Position numbers and translations under genes: made by a program. The notes below the pieces were generated by a model. That model was not told the DNA's origin. It ran no database searches and saw only the letters and a program-made list of their open reading frames with translations. From JAFGCL01 sp964423835 (GTDB lineage Bacteria; Chloroflexota; Dehalococcoidia; UBA2247; RBG-13-53-26), in contig CAYRGJ010000003.1 in the NCBI GenBank assembly GCA_964423835.1, forward strand, positions 111,086 to 175,085: a DNA stretch of 64,000 nt, given 5' to 3'. Below are positions 61,174-64,000 of the stretch, piece by piece. Every line of letters begins with the position of its first letter. The stretch's first letter is position 1.

Positions 61174-62565
61174 TCAGTGAACGTCGTGGTGGCTCCGCGC
61201 CTCCACCAGCCGGGAGTAGGCCCAGAGTATTCCACCGATGCCAGCCAAGAGCGTCGCCACACCCAGAAGTATGGTGAACACTCCCACGTTCTTGTACATG
61301 CTGGCCTGTCCATGGGCTGCCGCGGCTTCCCCGTTGAGCTTCTTGCCGTAGGCGTCGATGGCCGGCGCGGCATTCGAAGCCAGGCCGGCTATCGCGGTCT
61401 CAGCGGTGAGGCTCAGGGTGTTGTTGGCAGCATAGGCCGCCTTCAGCTGGGTCACCGCCTGGTCATACAGGTCGGCGGCTTCGGCGAAGTCACCAGCCGC
61501 ATACCGGGCATTGCCCCCGGCTGCCAGGACCGCCGCATTGGAGGCTGCCGTCGCGCCGCCCGTGCTCAGCGGCACCCAGAAGGCCGGAGCATTGGCATTG
61601 AGAGCAGTGTACTCCTGGAACGCGACCATGGCGTCCGACTGGGTCGCACCATACACAGCCAGGTTGTTGTTGGCCACGATGGGCCACCGGGTCCACGATT
61701 CGTAAGTCACGTAGACCGTCTCGAAGGCCGTCGGAGCGGAAGCCAGGGTGATCTTGCCCGTCTCCAGGTCCGCCGTCCAGCCCGTGGCCGCCACGAATGT
61801 ACCCGTGGCCCCGTTGGCCACGTAGACCTGCAGAGTCCCCTCAACCACCGGCTTGGAGACCGTGAAGAAGACCGTCTTCACGCCATTGCCGGCGCCGAGC
61901 GATTGGAAGTACTGGTAGTCAACGTACACCTGCGTGCCCGCCGGAGGGGCCGCGCCGAAGGTGATCCTCCCGGTAAGGGCGTCCACCGAATACGTGGAAG
62001 GATCCTTGAAGGTGATGGTGTCCGGCGTCGGCACGGTGTCGCGCCAGAAGACCCTCAACGAGGTCTCCATTATGGGGGCAAAACCGGTGTTGAACTGAAG
62101 GGTAGCGCCGTCACCGTTTCCGATCAGCTGACCAGCCTGATACGTGGTGACGTAGCTGGCATCCTGTCTCTGATAGCCCACTTTAACCTGGTAAGCATGA
62201 AGGACCGCGCTGGAGGCGCCGGCCGGGATGGTCACCGAAAAGGTGAAGCTCCCCGTCTCATTCGCCTTCAACATCTGCGGGCCGGTTCCCTGGAACTCAG
62301 GAGGGCCCCAGTCCACCAGGAGCTTGGCCTCCCTGATGGTCACGTCCACGCCCTGATCATTGGTGACCTGCACCGTGACATTGGCCGTACTGCCGGCGGT
62401 GAACGCTACCACGTTGACGCCCCCATAGTAGGCGTCGACGCCCTGGTAGACGGGCACCGTCCACTTCACAGAATCTATGGCGGCCGACGCGGTGGTCGGG
62501 ATGGCGGCCAGTACTACCGCCAGCAACACCACACACGCCAGCACCACATAACGGCTCTTTCTCAA
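61174..62565 (-). CDS. Secreted, C-terminally anchored S-layer-like protein
   Basis: 463 residues from TTG 62565, with AAGGAGG ten bases ahead; an ATG closer to it is out of frame. A signal peptide (residues 1-~29) ends TASA-AID. Two related beta units of ~90 residues follow (DVTIREAKLLV..., TFKDPSTYSVDALTGRITFGAAPPAGTQVYVDYQYF and GWTADLETGKITLASAPTAFETVYVTYESW). A helical, Ala/Asn-rich part (~320-420) leads to a membrane helix (VFTILLGVATLLAGIGGILWAY) and a short basic tail ending HHDVH. A consensus-like promoter, long leader and own terminator suggest high expression. S-layer or major surface protein by inference. Confidence 0.78.
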   Translation of the reverse strand: MRKSRYVVLACVVLLAVVLAAIPTTASAAIDSVKWTVPVYQGVDAYYGGVNVVAFTAGSTANVTVQVTNDQGVDVTIREAKLLVDWGPPEFQGTGPQMLKANETGSFTFSVTIPAGASSAVLHAYQVKVGYQRQDASYVTTYQAGQLIGNGDGATLQFNTGFAPIMETSLRVFWRDTVPTPDTITFKDPSTYSVDALTGRITFGAAPPAGTQVYVDYQYFQSLGAGNGVKTVFFTVSKPVVEGTLQVYVANGATGTFVAATGWTADLETGKITLASAPTAFETVYVTYESWTRWPIVANNNLAVYGATQSDAMVAFQEYTALNANAPAFWVPLSTGGATAASNAAVLAAGGNARYAAGDFAEAADLYDQAVTQLKAAYAANNTLSLTAETAIAGLASNAAPAIDAYGKKLNGEAAAAHGQASMYKNVGVFTILLGVATLLAGIGGILWAYSRLVEARSHHDVH

Positions 62566-62734
62566 CTTCTTGCATCCTCCTTACTTGCAGTTTGGCTATC
62601 CCACTCGTCTTCGCCACTTGCCCCCCAATACTCCATGGAGCAACCGCTCAAACCACCATCGCTATGGCATCACCCCCTTCGTTTTCTCACCTTCTCTTCA
62701 TCAAAAGAACCACGCCTGAGCGTGAATCGCCAAG

Positions 62735-62762
62735 AGTTTAACACCAGATTCCCTTTTGTCAA
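62735..62762 (-). promoter_or_regulatory. Strong sigma-70 promoter of the S-layer-like gene
   Basis: On the - strand TTGACA (62757-62762), 16-base spacer, TAAACT (62735-62740). Predicted start near 62728, giving a leader of about 163 bases. Confidence 0.6.
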
Positions 62763-62768
62763 TAGGCA

Positions 62769-62777
62769 TGTTACAAT
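62769..62777 (+). promoter_or_regulatory. Candidate extended -10 promoter of hisB
   Basis: TGTTACAAT reads as TG-N-TACAAT, an extended -10 element, without a good -35. Transcription would start near 62784, leaving ~125 bases of leader before hisB. Confidence 0.4.
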
Positions 62778-62908
62778 GCCGTAATGCAAAAAGGTCACAA
62801 AACCCTCTCAGTTGCGGCGCCGGGCCGTCCCGGCCCGCTGCCCGCCCGGGCCGGCAGGCCATTGTCGCCGGCGATAGACACGAGGAAGGGATAAGGAGCG
62901 GAGCCGAT

Positions 62909-63496
62909 ATGTCCAGAAGAATGGCTACCATGAAGCGGGAGACCGGCGAGACCAGCATCAGCGTGGAGCTCGATGTGGACGGCAAGGGGGACTTCGAGAT
63001 AACCACCGGCATCAGGATGCTGGACCATCTGCTGACCCAGCTGGCGCGCCACGGCGCCTTCAACCTGAAGGTGGCCGCCACCGGCGCCGACGCTCATCAC
63101 ATGGTGGAGGATGTAGCCATCTGCCTGGGCCGCGCCTTCAATCTGGCCATGGCCGAGAAGCGCGGCATCGTCCGGATGTCCCACGCCATCGTGCCCATGG
63201 ATGACGCCCTGGCGATGGTAGCGGTAGATATCGGCGGCCGGGGTTACTTCGCCACCGACATATCATTTGCGGACAAGAGCATAGGCGACCTTCCGTCGGG
63301 GATGGTGGTCCACTTCCTGGAGAGCTTCGCGGCGGAGGCCCGCCTGAACCTCCACGCCAAGCTCCTGGCCGGCACCGATGATCATCACCGGGCCGAGGCC
63401 ACCTTCAAGGCCCTGGCCCGGGCCCTGGACTCCGCCACGCGCCCGGACCCCCGCATTGCGGGCAGGGTGCCGAGCACCAAGGACGTCATCGACTGA
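62909..63496 (+). CDS. hisB: Imidazoleglycerol-phosphate dehydratase
   Basis: 195 residues from ATG 62909, preceded by AAGGAG; the open frame upstream is not family-like. The mono-functional HisB pattern is complete: ETSISVELDVDGKGDFEITTGIRMLDHLL, the metal-binding HHMVEDVAICLGRAF, and near the end TDDHHRAEATFKALARALDSA and VPSTKDVID. It forms imidazole-acetol phosphate in histidine synthesis with two manganese ions. Stands alone, converging on a short-chain dehydrogenase gene. Confidence 0.95.
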   Translation: MSRRMATMKRETGETSISVELDVDGKGDFEITTGIRMLDHLLTQLARHGAFNLKVAATGADAHHMVEDVAICLGRAFNLAMAEKRGIVRMSHAIVPMDDALAMVAVDIGGRGYFATDISFADKSIGDLPSGMVVHFLESFAAEARLNLHAKLLAGTDDHHRAEATFKALARALDSATRPDPRIAGRVPSTKDVID

Positions 63497-63608
63497 ATCG
63501 TGGCGGCCGGCGCACCTGGGGCGCGCCAGCCAGGGATTGCCGTCTCGTCCAGGCCACCAGGGCAGCGCCGGGCATCGCCAAACGCCGGCTGGAGGCCACC
63601 GCAGCGCT

Positions 63609-64000
63609 TCACGCGGCCAGGAAGCCGGCATCTATGGCCATGGCGTGGCCCGTGACGAACGAGGCCTTGTCGGAGCAGAGCCAGACCACCGCCTCACCCA
63701 CCTCGTGCGGCTTCCCCCAGCGCTTCATGGCGTTGCCCCGGGTCTCGCTCATCATGGGCTGCCCTACCAGCCTCTTGCCCATGGGGGTGTTGATGCCACC
63801 GGGGCAGACGGCGTTGATCCGGATGCCGGACCGGGCGTACTCCAGCGCCGCCGTACGGGTCAGCATGATGATGCCGCCCTTGGAGGCGCAGTAGTTGCTC
63901 ATCCCCCCCAGTCCCCGCATTCCCCCGATGGAGGCCGTGTTGACGATGGCGCCGCCCCCCTGCTTGAGCATCTGAGGGATCTCGTGCTTCATGCACAGCC
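63609..64000 (-). CDS. Short-chain dehydrogenase/reductase, C-terminal part (5' end outside window)
   Basis: The frame stays open to the right edge, so about 130 C-terminal residues are seen. They include IVNTASIGGMRGLGGMSNYCASKGGIIMLTRTAALEY with the catalytic Ser (ASIGG), Tyr and Lys (YCASK), then IRINAVCPGGINTPM and GEAVVWLCSDKASFVTGHAMAIDAGFLAA, all of the classical SDR family. The TGHAMAIDAG end is common in 3-oxoacyl-ACP reductase-like and sugar/alcohol dehydrogenases. The cofactor-binding Gly motif is not in the window, so substrate is unknown. Confidence 0.9.
   Translation of the reverse strand, partial: LCMKHEIPQMLKQGGGAIVNTASIGGMRGLGGMSNYCASKGGIIMLTRTAALEYARSGIRINAVCPGGINTPMGKRLVGQPMMSETRGNAMKRWGKPHEVGEAVVWLCSDKASFVTGHAMAIDAGFLAA

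Larger units (their letters stand above)
62566..62908. other. Divergent regulatory region between the S-layer-like gene and hisB
   Basis: 343 bases with opposing promoters (62735-62762 on -, 62769-62777 on +). The - strand leader of ~163 bases is A/T-richer than elsewhere and contains CTCCATGGAG; the + leader has a GC hairpin (GCCGGG-CCGT-CCCGGC). No known riboswitch was recognised. Confidence 0.5.

Overview
The window is a high-GC bacterial chromosome segment with very tight gene packing, frequent ATGA/GTGA start-stop overlaps and many GTG/TTG starts. I infer a member of the Chloroflexota, possibly Dehalococcoidia-like. The hints are a short HisG partnered by HisZ, a tig-clpP-clpP operon, a one-zinc-finger TopA of 673 residues, and a secreted S-layer-like protein. 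No 16S rRNA or ribosomal operon is present to settle this.

Region 1 (1-29.2 kb) is a glycan-assembly and cell-surface locus. It opens with the 3' end of gmd and a DegT-family aminotransferase, together the likely route to GDP-perosamine. A family 2 glycosyltransferase and a left-handed beta-helix acyltransferase follow. Next come four very large polytopic membrane proteins of GT-C/YfhO type, an ATP-grasp enzyme and a small membrane protein. Three secreted, C-terminally anchored repeat proteins come after that: a 14-repeat propeller-like protein, a beta-helix protein, and a fused double beta-helix/PKD protein. The locus closes with two more glycosyltransferases, a fifth giant membrane protein, a Wzx-like flippase and an O-antigen-ligase-like protein. 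The logic suggests sugar-nucleotide synthesis, lipid-linked assembly, flipping, polymerisation or ligation outside, and modification by GT-C enzymes.

Region 2 (29.2-33 kb) holds a NhaD/ArsB-type ion transporter, a lower-GC mazEF toxin-antitoxin pair with a palindromic operator over its -10 box, two tRNA-Ser genes (CGA and GGA), and an AlkD-like DNA repair protein between them.

Region 3 (33-64 kb) is mostly housekeeping. It has dprA, topA, aroQ, an M24 peptidase, a PHP protein and a PurN-like formyltransferase on the + strand. On the - strand aspS-tig-clpP-clpP form an operon with a clear promoter. Then come a zinc-ribbon protein with rnhA, a lower-GC FAD oxidoreductase with a small membrane protein, and RNase P RNA with promoter and terminator. 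hisZ and an unusual double-domain hisG are followed by a PaaG-like isomerase, cmk, plsC, ispH, a YceD-like protein, rpmF, fabD, nusB, acpP, holB and hisC. Two VOC proteins, a collagen-like lipoprotein, an S-layer-like protein (- strand), hisB and a truncated SDR gene close the window.

The most unusual items are the fused double HisG whose two halves have lost different conserved motifs, the shared WxW C-terminal anchor of three neighbouring surface proteins, the internally duplicated beta-helix/PKD gene, the ClpP paralogue with Asn at the catalytic Asp position, and in-frame tandem repeats at the ends of several housekeeping genes.
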